Numbered from the stretch's first letter, positions 10,672 through 19,963 are shown. The stretch: DNA of 64,000 nt from an uncultured Butyricicoccus sp. (GCA_959018045.1 CAUEJN010000002.1:9910-73909), one strand, 5' to 3'. The notes: generated by a model from the sequence alone, not told the origin. Program-made: numbers and translations.

Positions 10672-11124
10672 TTATTCGCCCATGACCTGAAACACCACGT
10701 CACGCACACGGTTTCTGGTATCGCATTCAACCAACGTCAGATTCTGCCACGGGCCAATCGTCAATTTTCCGTCTACAAACGGAATCACGATAAACGGCGA
10801 GAGCAAAGCGGCCTTGATATGCGACGAACCGTTATCATCATGCCAGGTATCATGGTGATGATAGTGAATCACGCGGCCGGTCTCGTCAGTATAGGGCGAG
10901 AAGATGTCCATTGCGGCTTTGAGGTCGTGGTGCACCATACCGGGTTCAAACTCCAGTGTGGTTAGACCTGCGACACCGCCGGTGGTAAAACCGGTGATGG
11001 TGCCCGAGGAGATGCCTTTTTCCTGGCAGGCAGCGGTGACAGCGGCCTGAAAGTCCTCGGTAATGTCGATCATACCCATGTGAGCACGGGTTTTGTAGGT
11101 TTTGGTCATGGTGTAGACTGCCAT
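10672..11124 (-). CDS. YjbQ-family protein (secondary thiamine-phosphate synthase-like)
   Basis: A 150-residue small cytosolic protein of the YjbQ/UPF0047 fold. The core DITEDFQAAVTAACQEKGIS, GTITGFTTGGVAGLTTLEFE, the conserved YHHHDTWHDDNGSSHIKAAL and TIGPWQNLTLVECD match the family. E. coli YjbQ shows weak thiamine-phosphate synthase activity in vitro; its true role is unsettled. The open frame runs further upstream to 11277, into rfbA, but family length and start support ATG 11124 (or the ATG five codons on). It lies 41 bp after rfbA and is probably co-transcribed with it. Copy C follows the stop. Confidence 0.8.
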   Translation of the reverse strand: MAVYTMTKTYKTRAHMGMIDITEDFQAAVTAACQEKGISSGTITGFTTGGVAGLTTLEFEPGMVHHDLKAAMDIFSPYTDETGRVIHYHHHDTWHDDNGSSHIKAALLSPFIVIPFVDGKLTIGPWQNLTLVECDTRNRVRDVVFQVMGE

Positions 11125-11165
11125 GGGGGTCACATTCCTTTTTGGGTGAGATTTATAATAAGTAA

Positions 11166-12029
11166 TCAGAGACAGAGTAAATACTGTCCGTAGAGGGTCT
11201 GGCTGAGTTCGTTGCCCATCCGATGCACATCGTCCACGTCGATATAGCCGCGGTTGAGCGCGATTTCTTCCAGACAAGCCACATATCTGCCGGTGTCGTC
11301 CTGCACTTCCTTGACGCCCATGCCGGCGGTCAGGAGGTTGTCCGCAGTTCCGGCGTCGAGCCAGACGAAATCGCGGTCAAGTTTGATTACATGCAGTTGA
11401 TTTCTACGGAGATATTCCAAATTGACATCGCTGATTTCCAGCTCGCCGCGAGCCGAGGGCTGGATGCCCTTGGCGATCTCGATGACCGAGTTATCGTAGA
11501 AATAGAGGCCGGGAATGATGTAATTGGACTTGGGCAGACGGGGTTTCTCTTCGATCGAGATGGCGCGGCCAGCCTCATCGAACTCGACCACGCCGAACGC
11601 GCGGGGATTGTGGACGTAGTAGCCGAATACGGTCGCACCGCCCTGATGGGAGGTACGCACGGCGCGTGCGAGGGTAGATTCCAGAGTGAGGCTGTGGAAG
11701 ATGTTGTCGCCCAGTACGAGACAGATGGGGTCTTTGCCGATGAAGCGTTCACCGATGAGCAGAGCGTCAGCGATGCCGCGTGCGACTTCCTGAACTTCAT
11801 AGGAGATGTTGACGCCCCAGTGCGCACCGTTGCCGAGCAGACGGTAGAAGGGGCCTTCCTCTCCGGGCGGGATGATGATGAGGATGTCGCGAATACCGGC
11901 CTGCATGAGCACGGCAAGCGGATAGTAGATCATGGGCTTGTCGTAGACGGGCAAGAGCGGCTTGCAAGTCGGGCGCGTCATGGGGTAGAGTCTTGAACCC
12001 TTACCAGCCGCGAGGATAATACCTTTCAT
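11166..12029 (-). CDS. rfbA: Glucose-1-phosphate thymidylyltransferase
   Basis: RfbA/RmlA makes dTDP-glucose from dTTP and glucose-1-phosphate, the first step toward dTDP-rhamnose. At 287 residues it has the usual length, with the signature GIILAAGKGSRLYPMTRPTCKPLLPVYDKPMIYYPL cut here at its ends: GIILAAGKGSRLYP and KPLLPVYDKPMIYYPL. GDNIF, EEKP and WLDAGT are also present. The segment that usually reads like PxGLAQAF is EVARGIADAL here, a small departure near the nucleotide site. No rfbB, rfbC or rfbD lies in the window, so the rest of the pathway must be elsewhere. The start follows AAGGAGGAAGTGCAACCGCA in its leader. Confidence 0.93.
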   Translation of the reverse strand: MKGIILAAGKGSRLYPMTRPTCKPLLPVYDKPMIYYPLAVLMQAGIRDILIIIPPGEEGPFYRLLGNGAHWGVNISYEVQEVARGIADALLIGERFIGKDPICLVLGDNIFHSLTLESTLARAVRTSHQGGATVFGYYVHNPRAFGVVEFDEAGRAISIEEKPRLPKSNYIIPGLYFYDNSVIEIAKGIQPSARGELEISDVNLEYLRRNQLHVIKLDRDFVWLDAGTADNLLTAGMGVKEVQDDTGRYVACLEEIALNRGYIDVDDVHRMGNELSQTLYGQYLLCL

Positions 12030-12148
12030 TGCGGTTGCACTTCCTCCTTATATAGATGACCGTCCGGCGGATTGCGGACAGCGATGGTGCGGCGCGGCCA
12101 GACGGAGCCGAACGCCGAAGATATCGGAGATATCGATTCTGATATCAC

Positions 12149-12154
12149 ATTATA
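12149..12154 (-). promoter_or_regulatory. Extended -10 promoter of rfbA
   Basis: Minus strand TGCTATAAT (extended -10). Downstream, GATATC occurs twice in GATATC-GGA-GATATC, a possible operator. The stretch 12155-12290 between the divergent promoters has no gene and holds a purine tract with three G-runs (12255-12285). Confidence 0.5.
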
Positions 12155-12292
12155 GCACACTGCGGACTCAAAAAACAATGTTTCGCAAAAAATTAACGAA
12201 TACGACTTAAAAAATTCAAAATCGGGACGGAAAGACGGTCGAAAACAGTGGAACGGAGGGGGGACAGAGGGGGATAGAGGGGATAGAAAAGG

Positions 12293-12322
12293 TTGGAAAA
12301 AGTACCACATATGTGATATTAT
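12293..12322 (+). promoter_or_regulatory. Promoter of ftsK
   Basis: -35 TTGGAA (12293-12298), 18-bp spacer, -10 TATTAT (12317-12322). A near-palindrome GTGATA...TATCAC spans the -10 region (12313-12335). Confidence 0.5.
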
Positions 12323-12365
12323 GATAACGTATCACAATTTTGCAAAAACGGAGGAATCAGAGACT

Positions 12366-12425
12366 ATGAAAGCGTTCACGGCGCATTGCGCCCGCGCTCT
12401 GGAAGGAGGTGCGGCGCATGGCTGA
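12366..12425 (+). CDS. Possible 19-residue leader peptide overlapping the ftsK start
   Basis: ATG at 12366 lies ten bases after GGAGGA (12350-12355) and opens a 19-codon frame ([19 protein letters not shown]). Its TGA at 12423-12425 lies just past the ftsK ATG, and the ftsK ribosome site lies inside its last codons. This arrangement would couple ftsK translation to that of the leader. No conservation can be tested here. Confidence 0.35.
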   Translation: MKAFTAHCARALEGGAAHG

Positions 12426-15057
12426 AAGCCGGAAGAAGACCGCGACGGCCAATAAAACGACGAGTAAGAAGGGCGCATCGTCCGACTCGTCGCGCAAGAC
12501 ACGCAAGATGCCGGCGGTGCAGGAGGAAAAACGCCGCCCACACGTGAGTACGCCCCATCCCGAGGAGGAATCCATCCCGCGCGAGGTCTGGGCAGCCATT
12601 TACGGCGTGCTGGGCGTGCTGTGCCTGATTTCGGTACTCAAAAGCGACGGCTTTGTGCTGCGCCTCATCCATACTGCCCTGGGGGGGCTGTTCGGCTGGG
12701 GGCTGTACGTCTGGCCGTTTGCACTCTTTGGCCTGTGTGTCCTGCTCATCACCCGCCGCCGCGGCGCGGTGCGTCTGCGCGGTGCGGCCATCGCCTGCCT
12801 GCCCATCTTCATCGGCGCACTGGCGCACGCCTTTTTCTGCGGCGCCGATTACAGCACAGCCGGCATGACCGTCTTTCGCCTGCTGGGCGATGGCGCCAAG
12901 CTGCAAGCGGGCGGCCTGATTTCGGGTGGACTGTATACCATTCTGCGCTGGGCATTTTCGGGCATCGGCGCGAATATTTTGCTGGTCATCGGTCTGCTGG
13001 CGGACATTATGACCATCTGCCGCATCACACCGGGCGCGGTGTGGGATGCACTCAGACCGCTCGATGCCGACTATGACGAGGACGAGATCGACGACGGCCC
13101 GATCGTGCTGCCCAACGTGCATGAGGCCATCGCCAACCGCCGCGCACAGCGCGCGGAAAAGCGCGCAGCGTTCGACATCGCACTGGATGACGAGGATGAG
13201 GACATCCAGCCTGTGCACAAATCGGTACATAAGGACGAACCGGCCGAGCAGGACGAAGCACCCCAGTCCATCCCCCAACTTGTGATGGATGCGGTGCGCG
13301 ACCAGTCGGATTTTGAGTCGGTGCATATTCCCGAACCGGCCGACGAGGACGAGGACAACGCCTTTGGCGATATTCTTTCCCTGCTGGAAAACCGGGACGC
13401 ATTAGAGCCCGACGAGGACGATACCCCGCCGTGGGAGCAGCCCGCGCAGCACGCGGATAAGCCCAAGCCGTCCGATAAGCCGGGTAAGATCTCGGAGGAC
13501 GAACAGGCCGCCCTGTCGGCACAGATGGACGAGAGCCAGAAAGCCCCGGCTCCGGTCTATGAACATCCCCCGATTGACCTGCTCGACATGCCCAAGGGAA
13601 GCTCTAAGGGCAACGTGCAGGCCGAGCTGACCGAGAACAGCCAGCGTTTGATCGATACACTGGAGTCGTTCGGCATCGAAGCGCAGATTATCGGCATCGT
13701 GCGCGGCCCGTCGGTCACCCGCTTCGAGCTGACCATCGAGCGCGGCATCAAGTTCAGCCGCATCACTGCCCTGTCCGACGATATCGCCCTGTCGCTCGGC
13801 GCGGTGTCGGTGCGTATCTCACCCATCCCGGACAAGGTCGCAATCGGCATCGAGGTGCCCAATAAAACGGTCACCATGGTCAATATCCGCGAGGTTCTGG
13901 GCTCTGAGACCTTCGAAAAAGCCAAATCCCATGTCGCTTTCTCGGTCGGCAAGGACATCACCGGCGCACCGGTTGTCGGTAATATCGCAAAGATGCCCCA
14001 CTTGCTCATCGCAGGTACCACCGGTTCGGGTAAGTCGGTGTGTGTCAACTCCATGCTCATCTCACTCCTGTATAAATCCTCTCCCGAAGAGGTTCGCCTG
14101 ATTATGGTCGACCCCAAAATGGTCGAACTCGGCAACTATAACGGCATCCCCCACCTGCTCATCCCGGTTGTTACCGACCCCAAAAAGGCCGCAGGCGCAC
14201 TCAACTGGGCGGTTGGCGAGATGGAGCGCCGCTATAAACTGTTTGCCGATCATCAGGTGCGTAAACTCGAGGACTTCAACGCCCTCATGCGTAAAAAGAA
14301 GGCCGAAGCGGCTGAGGTGGAGGGCGGAACGCCCGAGGCTTACCAGGTTCTGCCCGAAATCGTCATCGTCATCGACGAGCTGGCCGATCTGATGATGGTC
14401 GCAGCCAAGGAGGTCGAAACTTCCATCTGCCGTATCGCACAGAAGGCGCGTGCCGCCGGTATGTACCTGATCGTCGCAACCCAGCGACCGTCGTCTGACG
14501 TCATCACCGGTATCATGAAGGCAAATATCCCCTCGCGTATCGCGTTTGCCGTTGCGTCCCAGATCGAGTCACGTATCATCCTCGACCAGACCGGCGCGGA
14601 AAAACTTATCGGTAAGGGCGATATGCTGTACGCACCGCTCGGCGAGGGCAAACCCCAGCGTATTCAGGGCTGCTTCATCTCCAATGACGAAATTGAACGC
14701 GTCATCGAGTTCGTCAAGCAAAACGGCTCGGCGGAATATAGCGAGGAAATTCTGGAACACATCGAGAAGCAGGCCGCAGGCGATAGCGCAGGCGGCGGCA
14801 GCGGCGGCGGTGACGGCAGCGGCGAGGAAGACGAGCTGCTCATGGAAGCCATCGACGTCGTGCTTGATTGCGGTCAGGCATCGGTGTCCATGCTTCAGAG
14901 AAGACTCAAACTCGGCTACTCCCGCGCCGCAAGAATCGTCGATCAGATGGAGGAACGCGGCATCGTCGGCCCGTTTGAGGGCAGTAAACCGCGCCAAATC
15001 CTGATTTCTAAGGACGATTGGCGGGAAATGAAGATGCGCCGCGCACAGCTCCCCTAA
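12418..15057 (+). CDS. ftsK: DNA translocase FtsK/SpoIIIE
   Basis: An 879-residue septal DNA pump that clears chromosomal DNA from the closing septum. Order: four membrane segments in residues 60-205, an acidic disordered linker (about 215-395, many Asp/Glu runs), the RecA-like motor (about 400-790) with Walker A GTTGSGKS (533-540), [15 protein letters not shown], and [14 protein letters not shown], a Gly/Ser linker, then the winged-helix gamma domain ([40 protein letters not shown]) that reads oriented DNA sequences. ATG 12418 lies eight bases after GGAAGGAGG; the in-frame GTG at 12409 overlaps that site. Copy D begins directly at the stop codon. Confidence 0.96.
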   Translation: MAESRKKTATANKTTSKKGASSDSSRKTRKMPAVQEEKRRPHVSTPHPEEESIPREVWAAIYGVLGVLCLISVLKSDGFVLRLIHTALGGLFGWGLYVWPFALFGLCVLLITRRRGAVRLRGAAIACLPIFIGALAHAFFCGADYSTAGMTVFRLLGDGAKLQAGGLISGGLYTILRWAFSGIGANILLVIGLLADIMTICRITPGAVWDALRPLDADYDEDEIDDGPIVLPNVHEAIANRRAQRAEKRAAFDIALDDEDEDIQPVHKSVHKDEPAEQDEAPQSIPQLVMDAVRDQSDFESVHIPEPADEDEDNAFGDILSLLENRDALEPDEDDTPPWEQPAQHADKPKPSDKPGKISEDEQAALSAQMDESQKAPAPVYEHPPIDLLDMPKGSSKGNVQAELTENSQRLIDTLESFGIEAQIIGIVRGPSVTRFELTIERGIKFSRITALSDDIALSLGAVSVRISPIPDKVAIGIEVPNKTVTMVNIREVLGSETFEKAKSHVAFSVGKDITGAPVVGNIAKMPHLLIAGTTGSGKSVCVNSMLISLLYKSSPEEVRLIMVDPKMVELGNYNGIPHLLIPVVTDPKKAAGALNWAVGEMERRYKLFADHQVRKLEDFNALMRKKKAEAAEVEGGTPEAYQVLPEIVIVIDELADLMMVAAKEVETSICRIAQKARAAGMYLIVATQRPSSDVITGIMKANIPSRIAFAVASQIESRIILDQTGAEKLIGKGDMLYAPLGEGKPQRIQGCFISNDEIERVIEFVKQNGSAEYSEEILEHIEKQAAGDSAGGGSGGGDGSGEEDELLMEAIDVVLDCGQASVSMLQRRLKLGYSRAARIVDQMEERGIVGPFEGSKPRQILISKDDWREMKMRRAQLP

Positions 15058-15550
15058 CTCCCGCCCGCAGGCGAAATAAAGCTTTCGCCAGCCTTTCTCG
15101 AAAGGCTGCGGGTTCTCAGGGCAGAGCCCTGAGCCGGACTCCGCAGAGTCCGGAATCCCCACTTGAAACCCGGTGTCCGACCCGGGTTTCAACCCAAAAT
15201 AACAAAAAATCGCTCGCCGCAGCGAGCGAAATTCCCCCGCGCGTGAAACGCGCTCATGGAATCCGTTCTAACGGAACGGATTTCCCAAACTATGCCCTTT
15301 GTGCGCACACTTAAACTGAAAGACCGCAGACTGGGCAGAGGAAGGAAAACCAATCCGGCAGGTTGGTTTTCATGAACGCGCTTTGCGCGTAAGAAAAGAA
15401 CGATATTTTAGTTGATTTTCCCTTGCGGGGGACGGGAAAATCAAAAGGGGAGTTTCGAGCCTGCGGGCTCGACTTAGGGCTCTGCCCTAAGGACCCGCAA
15501 ACCTTTGAAAAGGTTTGATCCAAACTTCATTTCGCCTGCGGGCGGGAATC
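15058..15550. repeat. Composite hairpin-array element, copy D (double arm)
   Basis: The left arm starts at the ftsK stop: CCCGCCCGCAGGCG, M1, M2 (CTCAGGGC), M3 (CGGACTC/GAGTCCG), M4 (TTGAAACCCGG), M5 (CGCTCGC/GCGAGCG), M6 and M7 (GGAATCCGTTC/GGAACGGAT-TCC). A spacer then leads to a second, inverted arm: M7 (GAAAACCAA/TTGGTTTTC), M6 (ACGCGC/GCGCGT), M4 as TTGATTTTCCC/GGGAAAATCAA, M3 (CGAGCC/GGCTCG), M2 as CTTAGGGC/GCCCTAAG (compensated change) and M1 as AACCTTT/AAAGGTT. It ends before the flavoprotein gene. Confidence 0.85.
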
Positions 15551-15595
15551 AGTTCTCCCCTACCCCAAAAATCCACTTCACAGGAGGTTTTTACC

Positions 15596-16102
15596 ATGTC
15601 TCTCAAGAAAATCGACGCAAGCACGCTCACCTTTAACCCCTTTGAGAAGCTCTCTAAGCAGTGGGCGCTCGTGGGCGCAGGCAGCATGGACAAGTTCAAC
15701 ATGATGACAGTCAGCTGGGGCGCAGTCGGTGTCATCTGGGGCAAGCCCTCGGTGACCGCTTACATCCGCCAGACCCGTTACACCAAGGAGTTCGTCGACT
15801 CGAGCGATACCTTCACCCTGACCTTCCTGAAGGACGGCAACCGCGACGCGCTGAACGTACTGGGCAGCAAGTCGGGACGCGACATGGATAAGATGAAGGA
15901 TTCCGGCCTGACTCCGATCGAGGTCGACGGCGTGGTCATGTTCGAGGAAGCCGAGCTGGTACTGGTTTGCCGCAAGCGCTTTGTGCAGGACATGCCCGAG
16001 GAAAACTTTGTCAATCAGGAAACGCTGGATAAGTGGTACGCCGATCAGAACTACCACACTATGTACATCGGTGAGATCGTCGCAGCTTACGCAGCAGAAT
16101 AA
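15596..16102 (+). CDS. Flavin reductase-like (FMN-binding split-barrel) protein
   Basis: A 168-residue cytosolic flavoprotein of the flavin-reductase-like family (KFNMMTVSWGAVGVIWGKPS, YIRQTRYTKEFVDSS, FTLTFL). The first of these motifs covers the FMN-contacting strand of the split barrel. The family includes flavin reductases and many anaerobe proteins of unknown substrate. ATG 15596 lies eight bases after AGGAGG; the open frame extends back into copy D but has no site there. It is a single gene with a strong terminator at 16115-16146. Confidence 0.88.
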   Translation: MSLKKIDASTLTFNPFEKLSKQWALVGAGSMDKFNMMTVSWGAVGVIWGKPSVTAYIRQTRYTKEFVDSSDTFTLTFLKDGNRDALNVLGSKSGRDMDKMKDSGLTPIEVDGVVMFEEAELVLVCRKRFVQDMPEENFVNQETLDKWYADQNYHTMYIGEIVAAYAAE

Positions 16103-16114
16103 AGCCTTTTTTTC

Positions 16115-16146
16115 GAGCACATCTGACGCATAGATGTGCTCTTTTT
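16115..16146 (+). terminator. Terminator of the flavoprotein gene
   Basis: Perfect 10-bp stem GAGCACATCT/AGATGTGCTC followed by TTTTT. Confidence 0.85.
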
Positions 16147-16199
16147 ATAAAAATTCAAAAAATTTTGAATTTGGTCACGAAATATTCAAAAATATCCGG

Positions 16200-16215
16200 T
16201 ATAATCGGATATAAT
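16200..16215 (+). promoter_or_regulatory. Promoter region of the response regulator (two TATAAT boxes)
   Basis: TATAAT occurs at 16200-16205 and again at 16210-16215, ten bases apart. No clear TTGACA lies at the right distance from either; the upstream stretch is AT-rich. Confidence 0.45.
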
Positions 16216-16246
16216 AATGAAGTACGCTTGGAAGGAGACCGCAGAT

Positions 16247-16927
16247 ATGGCCTTGATACTGATTGCCGACGACGAGGCACGCATTCGCAGACTGGTTGCG
16301 GATTTTCTGCGCCGGGATGGTCATACGATTTTGGAGGCCGGAGACGGTGCGGAAGCGCTGGACCTCGTGACCGAGCGCCGGAGTGAGCTTTCTCTGGTGA
16401 TTTTAGACGTGATGATGCCTAAGATGGACGGCTTTGCCGTGCTTTCGGCCATTCGCGCGGGCGATCACGGCAAACCGCTGCCGGTGATGATGCTGACCGC
16501 GCGCGCCGAGGACACCGACGAGCTGCACGGTCTGGAATCGGGCGCGGACGATTACGTTGCAAAGCCGTTTTCGCCGCTGGTGCTGGCGGCACGCGTCAAG
16601 ACGCTCCTCAAGCGCTCGGGCGCACCGGCTGACGAGGCCGAGAGCTTCGGTGACCTGACCGTAGACGAGCGCAGCCGTGCGGTATCGGTCGCGGGCAATC
16701 CGGTCGATCTGACCCCCAAGGAGTACGAACTTCTGGTGTACTTCAAGAACAACCGCCGGGTCGCGCTGTCGCGTGAAACCATCTTAAACGCGGTTTGGGG
16801 CTATGATTACTTCGGGGATCTGCGCACGGTCGACACCCACATCAAGAAGCTGCGCGCAAAGCTCGGCACATGCGGTACACTCATCGGTACGGTACGCGGC
16901 TACGGCTACCGTTTCGAAGCCGACTAA
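16247..16927 (+). CDS. OmpR/PhoB-type response regulator
   Basis: A 226-residue regulator. Receiver domain 1-118: acidic pair D8-D9, phospho-acceptor Asp54 in VILDVMMPKMDG, Thr84 (MLTARAED) and Lys106 (YVAKPF). The C-terminal winged helix follows (LTPKEYELLVYFKNNRRVAL, SRETILNAVWGYDYFGD, RTVDTHIKKLRAKLG). ATG 16247 lies ten bases after AAGGAG; the upstream in-frame ATG at 16217 has no ribosome site and overlaps the -10 region. The likely partner kinase is encoded 1.2 kb downstream (18105), beyond two YbjN genes. Confidence 0.95.
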   Translation: MALILIADDEARIRRLVADFLRRDGHTILEAGDGAEALDLVTERRSELSLVILDVMMPKMDGFAVLSAIRAGDHGKPLPVMMLTARAEDTDELHGLESGADDYVAKPFSPLVLAARVKTLLKRSGAPADEAESFGDLTVDERSRAVSVAGNPVDLTPKEYELLVYFKNNRRVALSRETILNAVWGYDYFGDLRTVDTHIKKLRAKLGTCGTLIGTVRGYGYRFEAD

Positions 16928-16982
16928 CCCGGTTTTCCCACGCCCTTCCCATGCCGGAATCTGTCAAAACTATCAAAATTGG

Positions 16983-17011
16983 TTTACTTTTCCGGCAGGC
17001 TGTGGTATGCT
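16983..17011 (+). promoter_or_regulatory. Promoter of the YbjN pair
   Basis: -35 TTTACT (16983-16988), 17-bp spacer, -10 TATGCT (17006-17011). It gives the YbjN genes a start separate from the response regulator. Confidence 0.6.
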
Positions 17012-17041
17012 AGGGATATATCGGATACGGAGGTGAAAGCC

Positions 17042-17506
17042 GTGCTGTCACGCGAAAAGTTGGAGGCCTATCTCGAAAAAGAGGACATTGAATACCATCT
17101 TGACGAGGAAGACCCCGACCGCGTTCTGGTGGTCTTTCAGACCAAAGCGCTGTCCAACGTCTCGCTCGATATCACGATCTTAAACAGCCGTACCGTACTC
17201 TTTCTCTCCCGCCTGCCGCTGAGCGTTCCGCCCGAGCACCGCGCGGCGGTGTGCGAGTACATTACCCGCGTCAACTACAGCGTCGTGTTGGGCGGGTTCG
17301 AGATGAACCTGGACGAGGGCGACGTCAATTATAAGATCGTCGGCGCACTCGGACGGGAGAACGAGATCGACCGGGAAGCATTTTGCCGTCTGCTCTATCT
17401 GGGCAACAGCATGCTCGATAAATATGCGCCGGGCATTCTGGCCATCCTATACGGAGGCAAGACTGCCGCGGAGGCATACCAATCTTTTACGAAATCCAAC
17501 AACTAA
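17042..17506 (+). CDS. YbjN-domain protein, first of a tandem pair
   Basis: A 154-residue soluble protein with the YbjN fold (PF10722, listed as putative sensory transduction regulators). Landmarks are REKLEAYLEKEDIEYHLDEE, FLSRLPLSVPPEHRAAVCEY, ITRVNYSVVLGGFEMNLDEG and the C-terminal ILAILYGGKTAAEAY. GTG 17042 lies eight bases after GGAGG and is preferred over the longer frame, which has no ribosome site. It lies between a response regulator and a histidine kinase and 21 bp before its paralogue. The fold resembles type III secretion chaperones, so a protein-binding role is possible. Confidence 0.8.
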   Translation: MLSREKLEAYLEKEDIEYHLDEEDPDRVLVVFQTKALSNVSLDITILNSRTVLFLSRLPLSVPPEHRAAVCEYITRVNYSVVLGGFEMNLDEGDVNYKIVGALGRENEIDREAFCRLLYLGNSMLDKYAPGILAILYGGKTAAEAYQSFTKSNN

Positions 17507-17527
17507 GAAAAAGTGAGGGACAAAACA

Positions 17528-17995
17528 ATGGCTTTTGATCTGAAGCAAATCGCAAAGTACTATAAGGAAGATATGCAGCTTAACTTCGCGCTTGAGGAGG
17601 AGAACAACCGCATCCGTTTCTCCATGGATACCGAGGCAATGAAGGAAGTTCGCTTCATGGCATACAAGGAAAACCCGCACACCATGCTGTTTTTGACCTA
17701 TCTGCCCATGAAGGTCGAGGAAGACAAGCGTGCAGCAGTTGCAGAGTACCTGACCCGTGCAAACTACGGCCTGCATGTTGGTAACTTCGAGATGGACATG
17801 ACCGACGGCGAAGTTCGCTACAAGACCACCGGCGTTGCAGACGAGGACACCATGCCGGGTCTGGACGTCATCCGTCGTCTGACCTATGTTGGCTTCAGCA
17901 TGTTCGACCGTTACGTTCCGAGCCTGCTGTCCATCCTGTACGGCGGCAAGACTGCGGAAGAAGCAATCGCAGAAGCTGAGAAGGACATGCACTAA
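17528..17995 (+). CDS. YbjN-domain protein, second of a tandem pair
   Basis: A 155-residue paralogue of the upstream gene: the same length and the same pattern (FLTYLPMKVEEDKRAAVAEY, LTRANYGLHVGNFEMDMTDG, LLSILYGGKTAEEAI), but clearly diverged, so an old duplication. ATG 17528 follows GTGAGGGAC at nine bases. Codon use is the more biased kind (GTT, CGT, GCA) seen also in bcd and ppdK, which suggests higher expression than the first copy. The terminator at 18041-18069 separates it from the kinase gene. Confidence 0.8.
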   Translation: MAFDLKQIAKYYKEDMQLNFALEEENNRIRFSMDTEAMKEVRFMAYKENPHTMLFLTYLPMKVEEDKRAAVAEYLTRANYGLHVGNFEMDMTDGEVRYKTTGVADEDTMPGLDVIRRLTYVGFSMFDRYVPSLLSILYGGKTAEEAIAEAEKDMH

Positions 17996-18040
17996 GATCC
18001 GAAATCAGGAAAAAGAGCCGGTTTGACCCGGCAGAGCGAA

Positions 18041-18069
18041 GGGGATGGCCGCGAGCCATCCCCTTTTTT
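18041..18069 (+). terminator. Terminator after the YbjN pair
   Basis: GGGGATGG/CCATCCCC stem, 7-base loop, then TTTTTT. Some read-through into the kinase gene would be needed unless that gene has its own promoter. Confidence 0.8.
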
Positions 18070-18104
18070 GTCCCTATATTGAAGAATCAGGAGGCAAAAA
18101 CGAT

Positions 18105-19658
18105 ATGCCCGAGCGATTTTTAAACAGCCTGTCGCTGCGATTTGCGCGGATGCGGTCGGTCAAAGTGAAGTTTTTCGCGGCGATTGCGGCGGTGGCGGTG
18201 GTGTTCATCCTGGTGATTACCAGTCTGAATCTGTTTTTTTACGAGAGTTATTACATGGCGCAGCGACAGAATTCGCTGACCGAGATTTACGAGGAAGTGC
18301 GTACGAGCTATCGTGCGGGTGATTCCGAAGCCTTTCTGGACGTATTGTTTCGGATTGAGAACAGCGACAGCGTGCGCCTGAGCATCATCGACGGGACCGG
18401 ACAGATGATCTACGACTCAGACACAGCGCAGCAGAGCCAGAGTATTTTTGGCCACAACGTGTTTGCCAACTGGCGCATGGAGCAGCTGGTGAAGTCGGCG
18501 CTGGCGGCTGCCGACCCCAAGAAGCTGAACGCGGGCGAGGTAGACTTTGTGGCTGTCCAGATGCGCGATCTGCGCGAGAATTTCCTGTGTCTGGTGGGCA
18601 AACTGGGCGACGATTACCTGGTCGAGCGCGTCCCGTTCACATATATGAAGCAAAATTCCATGTTCAACATGACCTTTTTGGTCATCACGGGCCTGGTGAC
18701 CCTGCTCATCTGCCTGGCGCTGAGTGCATTTTTGGCGTCGCACTTCACCAAGCCGCTCATCGAGATGGGCGAGGTGGCCAAGGCGATGACCCGGCTGGAC
18801 TTTTCCAAGAAATACGAGGGCAGGCGCACCGACGAGATCGGGCAGCTGGGCGAGTCGCTCAACCTGCTGTCCGACCATCTGGAGGAATCCATCCGCGAGC
18901 TGCGCACGTCCAACCGGAAGCTGGCCGAGGAGATCAAGAAGAAGGAACAGGTTGACGAGATGCGCCGTGAGTTTATCATCAACGTCTCGCACGAGCTGAA
19001 AACGCCCATCGCCCTCATTCAGGGCTATGCCGAGGGTCTGACGGCCGGGGTAGCCGAGTCGCCCGAAGACCGTGACTTCTATTGCACGACGATTGCCGAG
19101 GAAGCCGACCGCATGAACACCATGGTGAGCCAGCTTTTGAGCCTGTCGCGTCTGGAACTGGGACGCGAGAGCGTGCAGAGCGAGCCGGTCGACCTGGGCG
19201 AGTGCATGCGGCGTGCGGTGGACAAGACGGCGGTGCTGCGCACCGGACGTGACCTGACCGTGACCTGTACGGGCAGCGTGACGATTGAGAGCGACGCGCA
19301 CCAGATCGACCAGATTATTATGAACTACATGACAAACGCCATTCGGTACACGCCGGACGGCGGACACATTGCGCTGAGCGTGCAGCGCACCGCGCAGGGC
19401 GGTGCCAAGGTGATCGTGTTCAACGAGGGCGAGGGCGTGGCCGAGGAAGAGCTGCCCCGCCTGTGGGATAAGTTCTACCGAACGGACAAGGCGCGTTCCC
19501 GCGCGTCGGGCGGAACGGGTGTCGGCCTGTCCATCGTGCGCGCGTCGGCTGCACTTCTGGGCGGCACAACGGGTGCGGAAAACGTACCGGGAGGCATCCA
19601 GTTCTGGGTTGAACTTCCAGCATGTGTGCACGTACCCGCAAACCTGTCCGAGACATGA
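18105..19658 (+). CDS. Membrane sensor histidine kinase
   Basis: A 517-residue kinase. TM1 about 24-46, extracytoplasmic sensor about 50-182, TM2 about 187-212, HAMP about 212-265 ending in a coiled stretch (TSNRKLAEEIKKKEQVDE), HisKA with phospho-acceptor His296 in NVSHELKTPIALIQGYAEGL, and HATPase_c with N-box Asn411 (NYMTNAIRYTPDGG) and GGTGVGLSIV (469-478). The partner is most likely the response regulator at 16247, in the usual order RR then HK but with two YbjN genes inserted. ATG 18105 follows AGGAGGC. The signal sensed is unknown. Confidence 0.93.
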   Translation: MPERFLNSLSLRFARMRSVKVKFFAAIAAVAVVFILVITSLNLFFYESYYMAQRQNSLTEIYEEVRTSYRAGDSEAFLDVLFRIENSDSVRLSIIDGTGQMIYDSDTAQQSQSIFGHNVFANWRMEQLVKSALAAADPKKLNAGEVDFVAVQMRDLRENFLCLVGKLGDDYLVERVPFTYMKQNSMFNMTFLVITGLVTLLICLALSAFLASHFTKPLIEMGEVAKAMTRLDFSKKYEGRRTDEIGQLGESLNLLSDHLEESIRELRTSNRKLAEEIKKKEQVDEMRREFIINVSHELKTPIALIQGYAEGLTAGVAESPEDRDFYCTTIAEEADRMNTMVSQLLSLSRLELGRESVQSEPVDLGECMRRAVDKTAVLRTGRDLTVTCTGSVTIESDAHQIDQIIMNYMTNAIRYTPDGGHIALSVQRTAQGGAKVIVFNEGEGVAEEELPRLWDKFYRTDKARSRASGGTGVGLSIVRASAALLGGTTGAENVPGGIQFWVELPACVHVPANLSET

Positions 19659-19686
19659 CCGCCTTTTCATCAAGAATTACCCAAAC

Positions 19687-19712
19687 CCCACAACTTGTTG
19701 CAAATTTGCAGC
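19687..19712. promoter_or_regulatory. Inverted repeat upstream of the bcd promoter
   Basis: GTTGCA and TGCAAC, 14 bases apart, with a further TTTGCA inside. It could be an operator for the bcd-etfBA operon, but it lies about 55 bases before the -35. It does not match the Rex consensus. The rest of 19659-19764 has no gene. Confidence 0.3.
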
Positions 19713-19764
19713 TATATGCAACGAGAACCTATAATTTTTACACAAAGAAATACGCGTTAAATTC

Positions 19765-19792
19765 TTGACAATCTTTTTCCCAGCAGTATAAT
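19765..19792 (+). promoter_or_regulatory. Promoter of the bcd-etfB-etfA operon
   Basis: -35 TTGACA (19765-19770), 16-bp spacer, -10 TATAAT (19787-19792), both consensus. The leader to the bcd start is about 165 bases, GC-rich, with no gene or riboswitch I recognise. Confidence 0.8.
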
Positions 19793-19963
19793 GATTATAG
19801 ATGTGCCAAAAACGCACGTTACCAAAACCATACCGCAAGACCCGTATCTTTTCGGTCTGCCCAGCGTTCTGCACGCGCCCAAACGTTCCGGGCGGCAGGC
19901 GTGCGGCACGCAGGTGTGGACTGTTACACAAATTTGAACAATTTATTTGGGAGGTTTCATAGC

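Noticed and set aside
12255..12285. G-quadruplex between rfbA and ftsK
   Set aside because: Only three separate G-runs of four or more are present; a stable four-run quadruplex cannot be claimed.
19793..19963. Riboswitch in the bcd leader
   Set aside because: I looked for known clostridial riboswitch cores and saw none; only length and GC content drew attention.
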